From contig CALDEP010000030.1 in assembly GCA_937942475.1 (NCBI GenBank), forward strand, positions 1 to 43,905: a stretch of 43,905 bases of DNA, in the 5' to 3' direction. The notes under the pieces are model-generated. The model was not told the origin of the DNA. It saw nothing but the letters and a program-made list of their open reading frames with translations, and did no database searches. Below, piece by piece: positions 26,749 through 35,307 of this stretch; positions within the stretch are counted from its first letter, which is position 1; each line of letters opens with the position of its first letter. Both the position numbers and the translations under genes were made by a program. The DNA is from an uncultured Aureispira sp. (lineage in GTDB: Bacteria > Bacteroidota > Bacteroidia > Chitinophagales > Saprospiraceae).

Positions 26749-27070
26749 AAGCAGATTTCGTTTGTTCTAAAGAAATAGCGCTTCTTTGAACAGTGATAAC
26801 AGTTTTAGGCGCAATTAACAAAGTCAATTTTTCTTCTTCTAAAGAAACTATCGTTCCGTGTACTCCACCGATCGTAATTATTTTAGAGCCTTTTTTCAAA
26901 TTACTAGAAAATGTTTTTTGATCTTTTTGCTCCTTAGCAGATGGGCGAATGATAAAGAAGTACATGATGGCGATTCCCACCAACATAAAAGGCCAAAATA
27001 AAGGGCTCATTCCACCTGCTGCTGCTGCATCTCCTGCCTCTTGCCACAAAAACAATATATTATTCATCAT
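26699..27070 (-). CDS. yajC: preprotein translocase subunit YajC
   Basis: A 123-residue Sec accessory membrane protein. One N-terminal transmembrane helix (FWPFMLVGIAIMYFFIIRP, residues about 25-43) is followed by the typical cytoplasmic motif RPSAKEQKDQKTF, then KKGSKIITIGGVHGTIVSLEEEKLTLLIAP, matching the YajC core (GD.V.T.GGi.G.V). The short tail is Ser/Ala-rich. YajC associates with SecDF and SecYEG to assist protein export. It overlaps the YbbR gene by 50 bases. Upstream, where DUF1573 usually adjoins it in Bacteroidota, two ankyrin genes intervene. Confidence 0.93.
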   Translation of the reverse strand: MMNNILFLWQEAGDAAAAGGMSPLFWPFMLVGIAIMYFFIIRPSAKEQKDQKTFSSNLKKGSKIITIGGVHGTIVSLEEEKLTLLIAPKTVITVQRSAISLEQTKSAYGASSSASSSKEPAKV

Positions 27071-27165
27071 TTTGTTATAAAATTTAACGTAGTGTGTTAT
27101 GTTTTTAAATTAAGACCCACAATATACAAACTAAAGCTTAAATCATAGAATATGTTGATACTATT

Positions 27166-28371
27166 CTAAGCCAATTCCATTGCCAAATCCATATCTTTCC
27201 AATGTAAGGCAATTTTAGCGGCGGTGGTTCCTTTTGGAAAATACTCTGTTGCTGCTGTTGATTCAATAGAAGGATCGGCTCCATGTTTCAATAAAAGCGC
27301 TGCCATATCTAAAGGACCGCCAGTATCTGCCAAATAATGCGCTGGAGTCCAACCATTTGCATCTTGAGCATTAATAGTAGTTTTTTTAGCCAGTTTAAAA
27401 AATAGTTTTAAACCATCTATTCGTCCACTTCCTGCTGTTTGGTGCAATAGAGTCACTTGATTCCAAGCTTTTTCTTCAAAGTTTGCGCCTTTTTTGTATA
27501 ATAATTCTAGAACACGCCCCACTCCTGCCGAACAAGCAACTCGCAAAGGAGAAATTCCTCGATGATCTGTTTGTGTAACAGAAACGCCTCCTTTCACCAA
27601 TTCTTTGATGACCTCCAAAGCATTCAAATAGTCCAAATGCTCAAAAGGAGCCCAAGTTTGACGAGCAATATTCCGCTGCTCTTTTAGCGTCATCAATCGT
27701 CCAGGTCTTGGATGGTATTTATCATAGTTATAATAATAAGTCAAATAACCTTTCTCCAAAGTACAGCGAACAGGAACTCCATTGACCTCATCGTTATGCT
27801 CCCAGTTGTCTACCCTAGTACTATGCAAGGTCCATAAGGCTTGTAATAATGCTGTACTCCCATTTTGAGTCACTGAATTAACATCTGCACCCAATTTCAG
27901 CAAGGATTTAACAACGCCTACATTCCCTAAAGCACTAGCAATTAGCAAAGGCGTATTTCCATCCGCATCTTTTAAATCCTTGTCGTAACCACTTTTAACC
28001 AAACTAACCACCAAACTTGCAAAATTAGAGGCAGCAGCGATATGCAAAGCAGTCACACCAGAAGTAGTCTGTTGTGCCTTATTTGCGCCTGCTTTTAATA
28101 ATAAACTACAAATCGCTCGATGTCCTTCCCTAGCTGCTAAATGCAATGGATACAATTGATCCTTGTCTGGTAAATTAGGATTTGCACCATGCTTCAACAA
28201 GATTTTGACGACCTTTTGATGCCCCATCAAGGCGGCAGAATGCAAAGCTCCAGTATGCGTTCCAACAGCATTGGGATTCGCTCCTGCCTTCAACAACCTC
28301 AAGACATCTTTAGTAGCGCCACCTTCTGCTGCTAAAACCATTTCTGTATTTACTGAATTATTCATTTTCAA
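27166..28371 (-). CDS. ankyrin-repeat protein B
   Basis: A 401-residue soluble protein with no signal peptide or TM. About five ankyrin repeats fill residues 8-175 (GALHSAALMGHQKVVKILLKHGANPNLPD; YPLHLAAREGH; TALHIAAASNF; TPLLIASALGN; TALLQALW). A non-repeat insert of about 75 residues follows (180-255, with HLDYLNALEVIKELVKGG at its end), then three or four more repeats to the C-terminus (ISPLRVACSAGV; TLLHQTAGSGR; TPAHYLADTGG). It is a paralog of the adjacent upstream gene, with the same repeat-insert-repeat layout. The first ATG (28371) overlaps the upstream gene by 14 bases; the second ATG (28365) gives an 8-base overlap, typical of translational coupling. It should act by protein binding; the partner is unknown. 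Confidence 0.85.
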   Translation of the reverse strand: MKMNNSVNTEMVLAAEGGATKDVLRLLKAGANPNAVGTHTGALHSAALMGHQKVVKILLKHGANPNLPDKDQLYPLHLAAREGHRAICSLLLKAGANKAQQTTSGVTALHIAAASNFASLVVSLVKSGYDKDLKDADGNTPLLIASALGNVGVVKSLLKLGADVNSVTQNGSTALLQALWTLHSTRVDNWEHNDEVNGVPVRCTLEKGYLTYYYNYDKYHPRPGRLMTLKEQRNIARQTWAPFEHLDYLNALEVIKELVKGGVSVTQTDHRGISPLRVACSAGVGRVLELLYKKGANFEEKAWNQVTLLHQTAGSGRIDGLKLFFKLAKKTTINAQDANGWTPAHYLADTGGPLDMAALLLKHGADPSIESTAATEYFPKGTTAAKIALHWKDMDLAMELA

Positions 28372-29584
28372 TTTTTACTACTTTTAAAGCATCAGCCAAC
28401 ACTTTATCTTTCCAGTGCAAAGCTATATCTGCGGCGATCGACCCAAGCGGCATTTCTGTCCCTCTATTTTCTGTACTTTTTGTACTAGGATCGACCCCTT
28501 TTTCAAGCAACAAAGTTGCCATTGTGATAGGACCACCAATATCTGCCAAATAATGCAAGGCTGTCCATCCAAAATCGTCCACGGCATTCATATCTATCGA
28601 AGCACCCAAGTCCAAAAGCTGTTCTAAGCCATCTGAACGACCACTCCCAGAAGCACGATGCAAAGGTGTCGCATTTTGATACCCTTTAATGTCTAAAACA
28701 GCCCCTTTCTCGTACAATTTTTTAATTAGCACTGCTTCCCCAATATGGCAAGCCATAGCAATGGCTGTTTGTTTACTATCATTAAAAGCATTGATATCTG
28801 CAGAGGCTTCCATCAAAAGTACGGCTGTATATAAAGCCTCTAAATACCTCAAATGTTCTTTTGGTCCCCAAGCTTCTTCTAGATAAGCATGTTGCTCATT
28901 TATAGGTATAATAGCCCCTGAGTTTCTAGCTTTGCCTGCATAATGGTCATCATCCCGTCTAAAGCAACCTTTTAGAATCTCATAACGAACTAGTTTATCT
29001 GCTTCATTTTGCTCGTAAATCCAATCCCCAATTCGAGTACTATATAGTTGCCTCAAAGCCTTAATTAGAGGCGTATCCGCTCCAACATCTCTCGTGTCAA
29101 CATCTGCTCCTAGTTCAATTAATGCCCGAACTACTTCCAAGTTCCCCAAACTCGCTGCTGCTGCCAAAGGAGTCAATCCATTGGCATCTTTCGCTTCTAA
29201 ATTTGCGCCTTCTTTCACCAAAACCGCTACAACAGCTGGATGATTAGATGCCGCTGCTATATGCAAAGGCGTACCATTTTGCGAAGTAAGAACTTCAATA
29301 TCCGCTCCTGCTGCAAGGAGTTGTTCTGTAATGGAAACATGTCCTCTACTAACCGATAAATGTATTGGGTAATAACTTTGTGTATCTTTTATCTCTAGTT
29401 CTGCCCCTTTATCTAACAAAAGTGTCACTACTGCTTCGTGTCCATTAAAAGCAGCACAGTGCAAGGCACCAGAATTAGGTCCCATAGCACTAGGGTTAGC
29501 ACCTGCTTCCAGCGCTTTTACCACTCCTTCTAAATTCCCTGCTTCCGCAGCAACAATAATTTCTTGATCTAATGTTTCACTCAT
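28358..29584 (-). CDS. ankyrin-repeat protein A
   Basis: A 408-residue ankyrin protein, about the same length and layout as its neighbour: five N-terminal repeats (GALHCAAFNGHEAVVTLLLD; YPIHLSVSRGH; TPLHIAAASNH; TPLAAAASLGN; TPLIKALRQLY), an insert at about 180-265 ending in EHLRYLEALYTAVLLMEA, then repeats TAIAMACHIGE, TPLHRASGSGRSDGL and TALHYLADIGG. No signal peptide, so probably cytoplasmic. The two genes clearly come from a tandem duplication and are translationally coupled. They sit between DUF1573 (upstream) and yajC (downstream), a place normally without them. Function unknown; a scaffold or immunity-like role would be guesswork. Confidence 0.85.
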   Translation of the reverse strand: MSETLDQEIIVAAEAGNLEGVVKALEAGANPSAMGPNSGALHCAAFNGHEAVVTLLLDKGAELEIKDTQSYYPIHLSVSRGHVSITEQLLAAGADIEVLTSQNGTPLHIAAASNHPAVVAVLVKEGANLEAKDANGLTPLAAAASLGNLEVVRALIELGADVDTRDVGADTPLIKALRQLYSTRIGDWIYEQNEADKLVRYEILKGCFRRDDDHYAGKARNSGAIIPINEQHAYLEEAWGPKEHLRYLEALYTAVLLMEASADINAFNDSKQTAIAMACHIGEAVLIKKLYEKGAVLDIKGYQNATPLHRASGSGRSDGLEQLLDLGASIDMNAVDDFGWTALHYLADIGGPITMATLLLEKGVDPSTKSTENRGTEMPLGSIAADIALHWKDKVLADALKVVKIENE

Positions 29585-29905
29585 CTTATATGCTTTAAAT
29601 AATTCTGGTTCTTTTGCAAATCGTGTGGAGTTTTAAATTACAGGTAGCTCTTAACTCATTTTTAGATACTAGATTTTAGACTAAACAGTTGTTAATCATT
29701 TTTTTTAGTCTAAAATCTAATATCTAAGAGCATGAACGTAGTGAACGAGCAGGCTTGGTGCTTTGCACCAAAAGGTAAGCACGATCTAATATCTAAAATA
29801 GTTAAACTCAAAGCCTACTTTTTAGTATTACTACACGATTTGTCAAAGAACGATAATTCTTTGATTTCTTAGGGACTGCTTTTTAGAGTAATAGTTAGAG
29901 ATGAC
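29585..29905. other. 321-base intergenic region with nested repeats
   Basis: No ORF of interest. It holds the imperfect 22-bp inverted repeat at 29664-29725, a 13-base direct repeat ATCTAATATCTAA (29715-29727 and 29784-29796), and a small hairpin TTGGTGC-ttt-GCACCAA (29755-29771). The whole block (about 29664-29800) looks like an inserted repeat unit between DUF1573 and the ankyrin pair. Confidence 0.6.
29664..29725. repeat. 22-bp inverted repeat (one mismatch), 18-base loop
   Basis: Arms AGATACTAGATTTTAGACTAAA (29664-29685) and the reverse complement with one change (29704-29725). Stem AT-rich, without a downstream T run on the minus strand that would make it a typical terminator, although it lies between two minus-strand genes and could slow or end transcription of the upstream part. 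Confidence 0.75.
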
Positions 29906-30460
29906 TTACTCTTCGCCCTCTTTTTCCTCACGAGCAGCTTTTTCTTCCAATTCTTTTTTCTCCGTTTCTGGATTAACTTCTACGCCACCAACAATACGAA
30001 TCTTTGTTTTATTTGGAATGGTATTAGCAGAAATTGTAACCGTTTTGTCTTGCTCTCCTTGCTTTCCTTTACTATTAAATTTCACTTTAATTTCTCCTTC
30101 AGCACCAGGTACAACTGGTTCTGATGGCCACTCTGGAACCGTACAGCCACAACTTCCTTGTGCGTGACTAATAATCAATGGGTTTTGACCTACATTCTTA
30201 AATTTAAAGATATGCTCTACGGATTCTCCTTCTACCAAAGATCCAAAATCAAAAACTTCTTCTTCAAACTCAATTTTAGCAGCATTCTCTGGTGAAATCG
30301 CTTCGTCAGCAGTTACAGGATTGTTGATTAATGAAGAATTACTAATTCCTTCCATCTTTTTAATTTCTCCTGTAGCAGCAACTGTTTTATTAAGCTCTTC
30401 TGGAGAGGAGCAAGCTGTAAAAACGTACAAAACACTTAATAATAAGATTAATTTACTCAT
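29906..30460 (-). CDS. DUF1573 lipoprotein
   Basis: A 184-residue lipoprotein: signal MSKLILLLSVLYVFTAC with Cys17 as the lipidation site. The DUF1573 immunoglobulin-like domain spans about 55-155 with the signatures FDFGSLVEGE, FKFKNVGQNPLIIS, the SCGCTVPEWP block and KVKFNSKGKQG. A charged Glu/Lys-rich tail of about 30 residues follows (KKELEEKAAREEKE). Proteins of this type are abundant in Bacteroidota and lie next to nusB/yajC, but their role is not established. It starts 43 bases after the beta-barrel-like gene and belongs to the same minus-strand cluster. Confidence 0.88.
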   Translation of the reverse strand: MSKLILLLSVLYVFTACSSPEELNKTVAATGEIKKMEGISNSSLINNPVTADEAISPENAAKIEFEEEVFDFGSLVEGESVEHIFKFKNVGQNPLIISHAQGSCGCTVPEWPSEPVVPGAEGEIKVKFNSKGKQGEQDKTVTISANTIPNKTKIRIVGGVEVNPETEKKELEEKAAREEKEGEE

Positions 30461-30503
30461 TGTTTTTTTCTTTATTTTTATAATAATAATTCTATTTTTT
30501 ATC

Positions 30504-31139
30504 TCAATCTAGATTGCTTTCTGATTTTTCCTTAGAGGCCAATAGCCAAGAAATGCCAGCAGATATGGCAAAGTTATCTTTTTGTATCACCAAGGATTTT
30601 CGATATTCAAATTGTGCTTGTAGGTACAACAATTCTGTTAGCTTGATGTTCACACCCAATCCCATTGGAATTTGAAAATCAAATTGTCCTTCTCGTTGGG
30701 ACATATAGACCCCACCAATTCCCAATAAAATATAAGGCGCAATCAAAAAATCTTCCTTTAAAATATAGTCGTTATTAAACTTATACACGGCAACAATATC
30801 TCCACCAAAAAACAACTCATTTCGCTTTCGTCGATTACAAGGTTGACACAAACTATCTCCTTCTTCAAAAACAAGATGGTGTGAATCCATGCTACCTATA
30901 CGCAATGGCAAACCTATATTCAATGATTTATTGATGTTTCTAAAGAAACCAATCTCCCCAGCATAATTAAGGTCGTCTGCATGCAAAATGCGCCCTGGAT
31001 TAGAGCCCTGAAAAATAGGATCCAGCGTATTATAATCTGTAAGTACAAATTTGTAGCTCAGACCATTTTTGTGTGTAGAGGTTTGTGCCATCATTTGCAT
31101 TGAAAAAATACAACAGCACCATAGATAGATAAGACGCAT
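30504..31139 (-). CDS. outer-membrane beta-barrel-like protein, hypothetical
   Basis: A 211-residue protein with a Sec signal peptide (MRLIYLWCCCIFSMQMMAQ). The mature part alternates polar and hydrophobic residues in short strands (SYKFVLTDYN, GEIGFFRNI, LNIGLPLRIGSM, ELFFGGDIVAVYKF, YILLGIGGVYM, LGVNIKLTELLYLQAQFEYRKSL) and ends with FAISAGISWLL, an aromatic-containing strand, followed by a short charged tail. This is the pattern of a small 8-strand outer-membrane barrel (OmpA/OmpX-like). A CQPCNRRKR loop near residue 95 is unusual. It lies 43 bases upstream of DUF1573 and downstream of nusB. No specific function can be assigned. Confidence 0.7.
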   Translation of the reverse strand: MRLIYLWCCCIFSMQMMAQTSTHKNGLSYKFVLTDYNTLDPIFQGSNPGRILHADDLNYAGEIGFFRNINKSLNIGLPLRIGSMDSHHLVFEEGDSLCQPCNRRKRNELFFGGDIVAVYKFNNDYILKEDFLIAPYILLGIGGVYMSQREGQFDFQIPMGLGVNIKLTELLYLQAQFEYRKSLVIQKDNFAISAGISWLLASKEKSESNLD

Positions 31140-31323
31140 TTATTTCTAATTGTTTGATGATTTAATCCTTCAAAAAAATCGATCTAATTAATTAATAACA
31201 TTGTATGGAGTTCCTTTTCAAAGCTAGTTTCACTGACAATCAACTAAATGAATCGTGTCTTTTATTTTTACATTCAAAATACAACTACACCAACTGCTAC
31301 TGTCTTAATGCAAGCTCTATTAT

Positions 31324-31369
31324 CAACAAAAACTTATTTGAGATAGTATACTCAAATAAGTTTTTGTTG
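31324..31369 (-). terminator. 19-bp perfect hairpin downstream of nusB
   Basis: Arms CAACAAAAACTTATTTGAG (31324-31342) and exact reverse complement (31351-31369) with an 8-base loop. Read on the minus strand, it lies about 40 bases after the nusB stop. Its U-rich tract is inside the stem (GTTTTTGTTG) rather than after it, so it may attenuate rather than fully stop transcription into the barrel/DUF1573 genes, or protect the 3' end. Confidence 0.55.
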
Positions 31370-31407
31370 CTGCCTATAAACTTACTTAGAAAAAAGTAAG
31401 TACACGA

Positions 31408-32346
31408 TTAATTTTCTTTTAATCCCCTGCCTTCTTTGCTGATTAAGCCTTTCTCGATTAAGTCCTTCATCAAACGATCTAAAATACCATTGATAAATCG
31501 CTTGCTTTTGTCTGTGCTGTAATCTTTCGCCAAGCTAACATATTCATTGATAGTTACTTTGGTAGGAATAGATGGAAAGTATAAAAACTCACAAAGTCCT
31601 AGTTTTAATAGCAACATATCCAAAATAGCTACTCGATCTTCATTCCAATTCTTCAACTTCTCTACCACTAATTCGTGTAGTTCATCGTTGTGGCGAATTG
31701 CTTTGTATAATAACTCTTTACCAAAGTCATGTACAAATTCTTCGTTTGGCAATTGTGCAATAAAGAACTCTTCATCTGCTGGAAGCGCACGAACAGAGCG
31801 TTTAATCGCTCCAAAGATCAAGGATTGATCGTCTGCCGAAGTAGGCGAAACATCTTCCATGTGGTCTAAGAAAAGTTCTTCTTCCAACATAGATTTGTAC
31901 AAGTTCACCAAACAATATTGATGCTCTCTAGCAGGCATTGGAGACATTTCTAAATAGCTATTGTAATAATCTGACTTCGCAAAATTTTGATACAATTTGC
32001 GAACTAAATCATTATCAATGATCGTTGTCAATTTTGCTCTCTTGATTTGAGCATGAAATTCTTCATTACCACGAAGTGCTTCTAGTACAGGGTTTTCATA
32101 AAGCCTAAGAGAAGCTTTTTTGTCTTCCTCTGTAGGAACAAACTTTTTAGACTTAATTTCTAAATCTTTTTTTGAATATTCAGCAACCTTTATCAGGTAA
32201 AGCATATTCAATAGATACAAGCGATAACTTTCCTTGACTGCACTGAGATAACTCCTCTCTGCAAGGGCAGTATTTGTATGTTCGCTTTGTAAATAAGCAT
32301 ATAATGTTTGCAATACCTTGATACGAATATTATGACGACTAAGCAT
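31408..32346 (-). CDS. nusB: transcription antitermination factor NusB
   Basis: A 312-residue protein, the long Bacteroidota form of NusB; enterobacterial NusB is about 140 aa, and the extra N-terminal 150 residues here are helical. The C-terminal NusB fold is plain: AILDMLLLKLGLCEFLYF, PTKVTINEYVSLAKDYSTDKSKRFINGILDRL, near residues 235-300. NusB binds boxA RNA with NusE (S10) to allow antitermination in rRNA operons. The start MLSRHNIRIKVLQTLYAYLQ is the usual 'R...R..a.q.LYa' opening. It is the first gene of the minus-strand cluster, with a promoter-like element upstream at 32479-32512. Confidence 0.93.
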   Translation of the reverse strand: MLSRHNIRIKVLQTLYAYLQSEHTNTALAERSYLSAVKESYRLYLLNMLYLIKVAEYSKKDLEIKSKKFVPTEEDKKASLRLYENPVLEALRGNEEFHAQIKRAKLTTIIDNDLVRKLYQNFAKSDYYNSYLEMSPMPAREHQYCLVNLYKSMLEEELFLDHMEDVSPTSADDQSLIFGAIKRSVRALPADEEFFIAQLPNEEFVHDFGKELLYKAIRHNDELHELVVEKLKNWNEDRVAILDMLLLKLGLCEFLYFPSIPTKVTINEYVSLAKDYSTDKSKRFINGILDRLMKDLIEKGLISKEGRGLKEN

Positions 32347-32478
32347 ACTAAATTATAGATATAAGTATAGTAATGAGATAAGAACTGTTTATATTGGCAT
32401 TATTTTAAATTGTTTTGTATAAAAAACCGTTATTTCATTCCTTATACAATTCTATTTCTAATAATGTTTATTGAAATG

Positions 32479-32512
32479 CAAATGTACAAAAAGTTTATAA
32501 ATGCATCGTCAA
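32479..32512 (-). promoter_or_regulatory. candidate nusB promoter
   Basis: On the minus strand, TTG (32510-32512), 23 bases, then TACATTTG (32479-32486), fitting the Bacteroidota TTG / TAnnTTTG pair at the upper end of allowed spacing. It would give a leader of about 125 bases before the nusB ATG at 32346. Confidence 0.45.
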
Positions 32513-32539
32513 TTTACTTCCTTTTTTGAATAGACTCTT

Positions 32540-32547
32540 TAAATTTG
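32540..32547 (+). promoter_or_regulatory. candidate -7 box of the thioesterase gene
   Basis: TAAATTTG matches TAnnTTTG, 55 bases before the ATG at 32603. That distance is close to those of the M36 paralog 2 and 3 boxes (61 and 48 bases), which supports the call. No TTG was seen at the standard -33 spacing. Confidence 0.45.
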
Positions 32548-32602
32548 CAATAAAAAAATTCAATAACAGTCCAATTCGTCTAAATTAACTCAAATTATAA
32601 TT

Positions 32603-33358
32603 ATGCCTGTTCCAAAAGAATTTATTTACGAAGGTGCATTCACGATTAGAACCAATGAAATTGACCGTGCTAGAAAAGTAACTGCCACTGCTTTTATTGA
32701 TTTAATGCAAGAAGCAGCCATGCAAAATGTGATTGAACTAAAGGTGTCGGTTTGGGATATGGCTCAAAAAAGTATTTCGTGGGTTTTGATGCGTAAAAAC
32801 CTTAAATTATATCGCTTGCCTTCTCTTGGTGAAACCATCAAAATACAAACTTACCCTGCTGGCTTTGATAAATTGTTCACCTATAGGGATTACAAAGTCT
32901 TTGATCAGAATGGGGTATTATTGGCGCAGTCTTCCTCGACTTGGCTGTTGATGAATACCATTAAACGAAGTATTGCTAGGATTCCTGAAGAAATTCGACT
33001 CAGAGGCGATTTTGATACCTCTAAATGCCTACCACATGCAAAAAACAAACTGCCCAAACTAACACGAGTTGATTTCCAAAAAACCTTTATTGTCAATTGG
33101 CATGACATGGATTTTAATGAGCATCTTAATAATGTTCGTTATATGCAATGGATGTTTGAAACCGTTGATTATTACCTAGAACATACTGGAACATTAGAGG
33201 AACTGGATATTATTTACAAAGCGGAATGTTATTGGAAAGATACGGTAGAGGTGAGTACCCAAAAAGTAGATGAGTGTACTTATTTGCATCGCTTGGTTCG
33301 TCTGTCTGATCAGGAGGTAATTGCTTTGGCGCAAACTACTTGGAATAAAAACAGCTAG
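32603..33358 (+). CDS. acyl-ACP thioesterase (FatA/FatB-like)
   Basis: A 251-residue double-hotdog enzyme that releases fatty acids from acyl carrier protein. The first hotdog spans about 1-135 (YEGAFTIRTNEIDRARKVTATAFIDLMQEAAMQN; WVLMRKNLKLYRLPSLGETI). The second starts near 160 with WHDMDFNEHLNNVRYMQWM, which matches the plant FatA catalytic block (D.D.N.H.NN..Y..W) and keeps Asn172 and His174. There is no signal peptide, so it is cytoplasmic. It stands alone, divergent from nusB. The chain-length preference cannot be read from the sequence. Confidence 0.9.
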   Translation: MPVPKEFIYEGAFTIRTNEIDRARKVTATAFIDLMQEAAMQNVIELKVSVWDMAQKSISWVLMRKNLKLYRLPSLGETIKIQTYPAGFDKLFTYRDYKVFDQNGVLLAQSSSTWLLMNTIKRSIARIPEEIRLRGDFDTSKCLPHAKNKLPKLTRVDFQKTFIVNWHDMDFNEHLNNVRYMQWMFETVDYYLEHTGTLEELDIIYKAECYWKDTVEVSTQKVDECTYLHRLVRLSDQEVIALAQTTWNKNS

Positions 33359-33860
33359 TAGATTTCATTACCACTAACCAATTCTACACATAGAAAGTGT
33401 ACCATAGGGACTTTGGTACTTATGTTTTTTGGGTATTGTTTATTTTTTCAACTGATGTTTCTTGTAAAAAAAGAACCAAAAACGTATCGCACCGCACTTG
33501 CTATACATTTTTGGCTTTTTTCCTTTTAACTTTCTTCACAATTCAAAGATGCAACAATTTAGTGCTGTTAAAAAAGATTATTTTAGGCAATTATCTTTTT
33601 TAATAATCTTCTAGAGTTCAAAAAAAGTAACTTAAAGACAAAAAAAAGCAATTATTAAAAATAAAAATCCGATAAATTACAATTAATAAAATGTAACTTA
33701 TTTTCTTTTAAAACAACATTATCTACTAATTAGATCCTAGAATTTAGATCTATTCTACAAAAAATTAACATTTAAAAAATCACTACTTATACTCTAAATC
33801 TTTATATTAGAGCTCCCCTCCCTTTAATTAAAACAACTTATTCATTAAACAAGAAGAATT
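33359..33860. other. 502-base intergenic region, no gene seen
   Basis: Very AT-rich. A 68-codon ORF (33397-33603) has no coding character. An 11-bp perfect inverted repeat TTAAAAAAGAT / ATCTTTTTTAA (33568-33578 and 33593-33603) may act as a weak terminator for the thioesterase. The rest probably holds the aquaporin promoter and leader, but no TAnnTTTG box was found. Confidence 0.45.
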
Positions 33861-34547
33861 ATGAAAAAATTAGTTGCAGAATTTATCGGAACCTCCTGGT
33901 TAGTTTTAGGTGGATGTGGAAGTGCAGTATTAGCTGCTGCATATCCTGAATTAGGTATTGGTTTTGTTGGTGTAGCGATTGCATTTGGTCTAACAGTTGT
34001 TTCTATGGCGTATGCTATAGGGCACATTTCTGGTTGTCATTTAAACCCAGCCGTTTCACTTGGACTTTGGGCTGGAGGACGTTTTGACCAAAAAGAAGTT
34101 TTGCCTTACATCGTTGCACAAGTATTGGGTGGTATTTTTGGAGCTACTATTTTGTATCTTATTGCGAGTGGAAAGCCTGGTTTTGAACTTGGAGGTTTCG
34201 CAGCCAATGGATATGGAGAACATTCCCCTGGTAATTATAGCATGGTTGCAGCACTTGTAACTGAAATCACAATGACCTTTATGTTTTTAATTATCATCTT
34301 AGGAGCGACACATTCTAAGGCGCCCAAAGGTTTTGCTGGTTTAGCAATTGGTCTTGGATTAACTTTAATTCACTTAATCAGTATTCCAGTTACCAATACT
34401 TCTGTAAATCCTGCAAGAAGTACTAGTCAAGCTATCTTTGCTGGCGATTGGGCGATACCTCAATTATGGTTATTCTGGGTTGCTCCAATTATTGGAGCCG
34501 TTCTAGCTGGTTTTGTCTATAAAATGATGTCTCCTGAAGAAGATTAA
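33861..34547 (+). CDS. aqpZ: aquaporin Z family water channel
   Basis: A 228-residue, six-helix membrane protein of the MIP family. Both half-helix signatures are present: HLNPAVS near residue 60 and SVNPARS near 180. The start [23 protein letters not shown] and the [10 protein letters not shown] block are diagnostic of AqpZ-type water channels rather than glycerol facilitators. A His in the sixth-helix/loop region and Arg after the second NPA agree with a narrow water-selective filter. It is followed 16 bases after its stop by the region of a convergent terminator shared with a Crp/Fnr regulator gene. Confidence 0.95.
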   Translation: MKKLVAEFIGTSWLVLGGCGSAVLAAAYPELGIGFVGVAIAFGLTVVSMAYAIGHISGCHLNPAVSLGLWAGGRFDQKEVLPYIVAQVLGGIFGATILYLIASGKPGFELGGFAANGYGEHSPGNYSMVAALVTEITMTFMFLIIILGATHSKAPKGFAGLAIGLGLTLIHLISIPVTNTSVNPARSTSQAIFAGDWAIPQLWLFWVAPIIGAVLAGFVYKMMSPEED

Positions 34548-34563
34548 AAGCCCTTCAAAAAAG

Positions 34564-34632
34564 AAGCTATATGCTATTTATGAGCATTCTACAATGCCTC
34601 TAAAATGGTATATAGCTTTTCTATTTTAAAAC
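34564..34632 (+). terminator. terminator-like hairpin after aqpZ
   Basis: AAGCTATAT (34564-34572) pairs with ATATAGCTT (34610-34618) across a 37-base loop that has its own partial pairing, and is followed by TTTTCTATTTT. It is also positioned to separate the convergent regulator gene that ends at 34636. Confidence 0.55.
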
Positions 34633-34635
34633 CGA

Positions 34636-35211
34636 TTACTTTTTATTCATTCTCGAACGCAAGCGAGATAGGGAAACAGGCGTTATCCCCAAGAAAGAAG
34701 CTAAATGTTTTTGCTGCACTCGTTGCAACAAACTCGGCTCCTCTTCGATCAACCAAAGATAGCGTTCTTCGGGCGTACAGATTAAAAAGGTCTCTAAACG
34801 TCGAAGTACTTTAACCAAAAAGTCTTGAATAAATTGATTCCGCATTTGTTCTACTCTAGGATTGTCTACAGCAAGGCGTTCTATGTCCCGATAATCAAAC
34901 ACTAGCATAGTTGTTGGCTCCAAAAACTCTACAATTTGCCGACTTGGCTGATTATAAAAAATAAGCTCATGTGTAGAAGCAATTTCGCCTTCTTTCGCAA
35001 AAATAACAGAGACTTCCTCTCCTGAACTTTTAATGCTATAACCTCGAATTAGCCCCGTTTCGATGATCCCTATTTTCTTTCGAGTAGCGCCTAATGTAAC
35101 AAACTCCTCTCCTACTTTATAGGTTCTTTTCACCGAAATTCGCTCTATTTGATCAATATCGTCTGCTTTTAAAAATGGAAATCGATTAAAAAAGTCTGCT
35201 AATTTACTCAT
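34636..35211 (-). CDS. Crp/Fnr-family transcriptional regulator
   Basis: A 191-residue regulator. Residues about 25-110 form the cyclic-nucleotide-binding beta-barrel (YKVGEEFVTLGATRKKIGIIETGLIRGY; SVIFAKEGEIA), but the phosphate-binding residues of true CRP (GE..xx..RSA) are not conserved; residues 84-91 read FYNQPSRQ, so it may bind no cAMP. A dimer helix follows, and a C-terminal winged HTH ends in QQKHLASFLGITPVSLSRLRSRM, the recognition helix. This short form without an N-terminal extension is common in Bacteroidota. Ligand and targets are unknown. It converges with the aquaporin gene. Confidence 0.82.
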   Translation of the reverse strand: MSKLADFFNRFPFLKADDIDQIERISVKRTYKVGEEFVTLGATRKKIGIIETGLIRGYSIKSSGEEVSVIFAKEGEIASTHELIFYNQPSRQIVEFLEPTTMLVFDYRDIERLAVDNPRVEQMRNQFIQDFLVKVLRRLETFLICTPEERYLWLIEEEPSLLQRVQQKHLASFLGITPVSLSRLRSRMNKK

Positions 35212-35307
35212 CTGTTAATTACTAATAATAAACTGGCTCAATTGGAAGTTTTGTGAGCGTTTAAGATTTAGAATCCTTTTTAAGGCTATGAATTGGGATA
35301 TAAGTTT

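Noticed and set aside
33397-33603. 68-codon plus-strand ORF after the thioesterase
   Set aside because: Phe/Leu/Lys-rich translation from an AT-rich gap with no signal, domain or start context; it also runs through an inverted repeat.
33568-33603. 11-bp inverted repeat TTAAAAAAGAT / ATCTTTTTTAA
   Set aside because: Almost wholly A/T, expected by chance in this DNA; mentioned only as part of the intergenic description.
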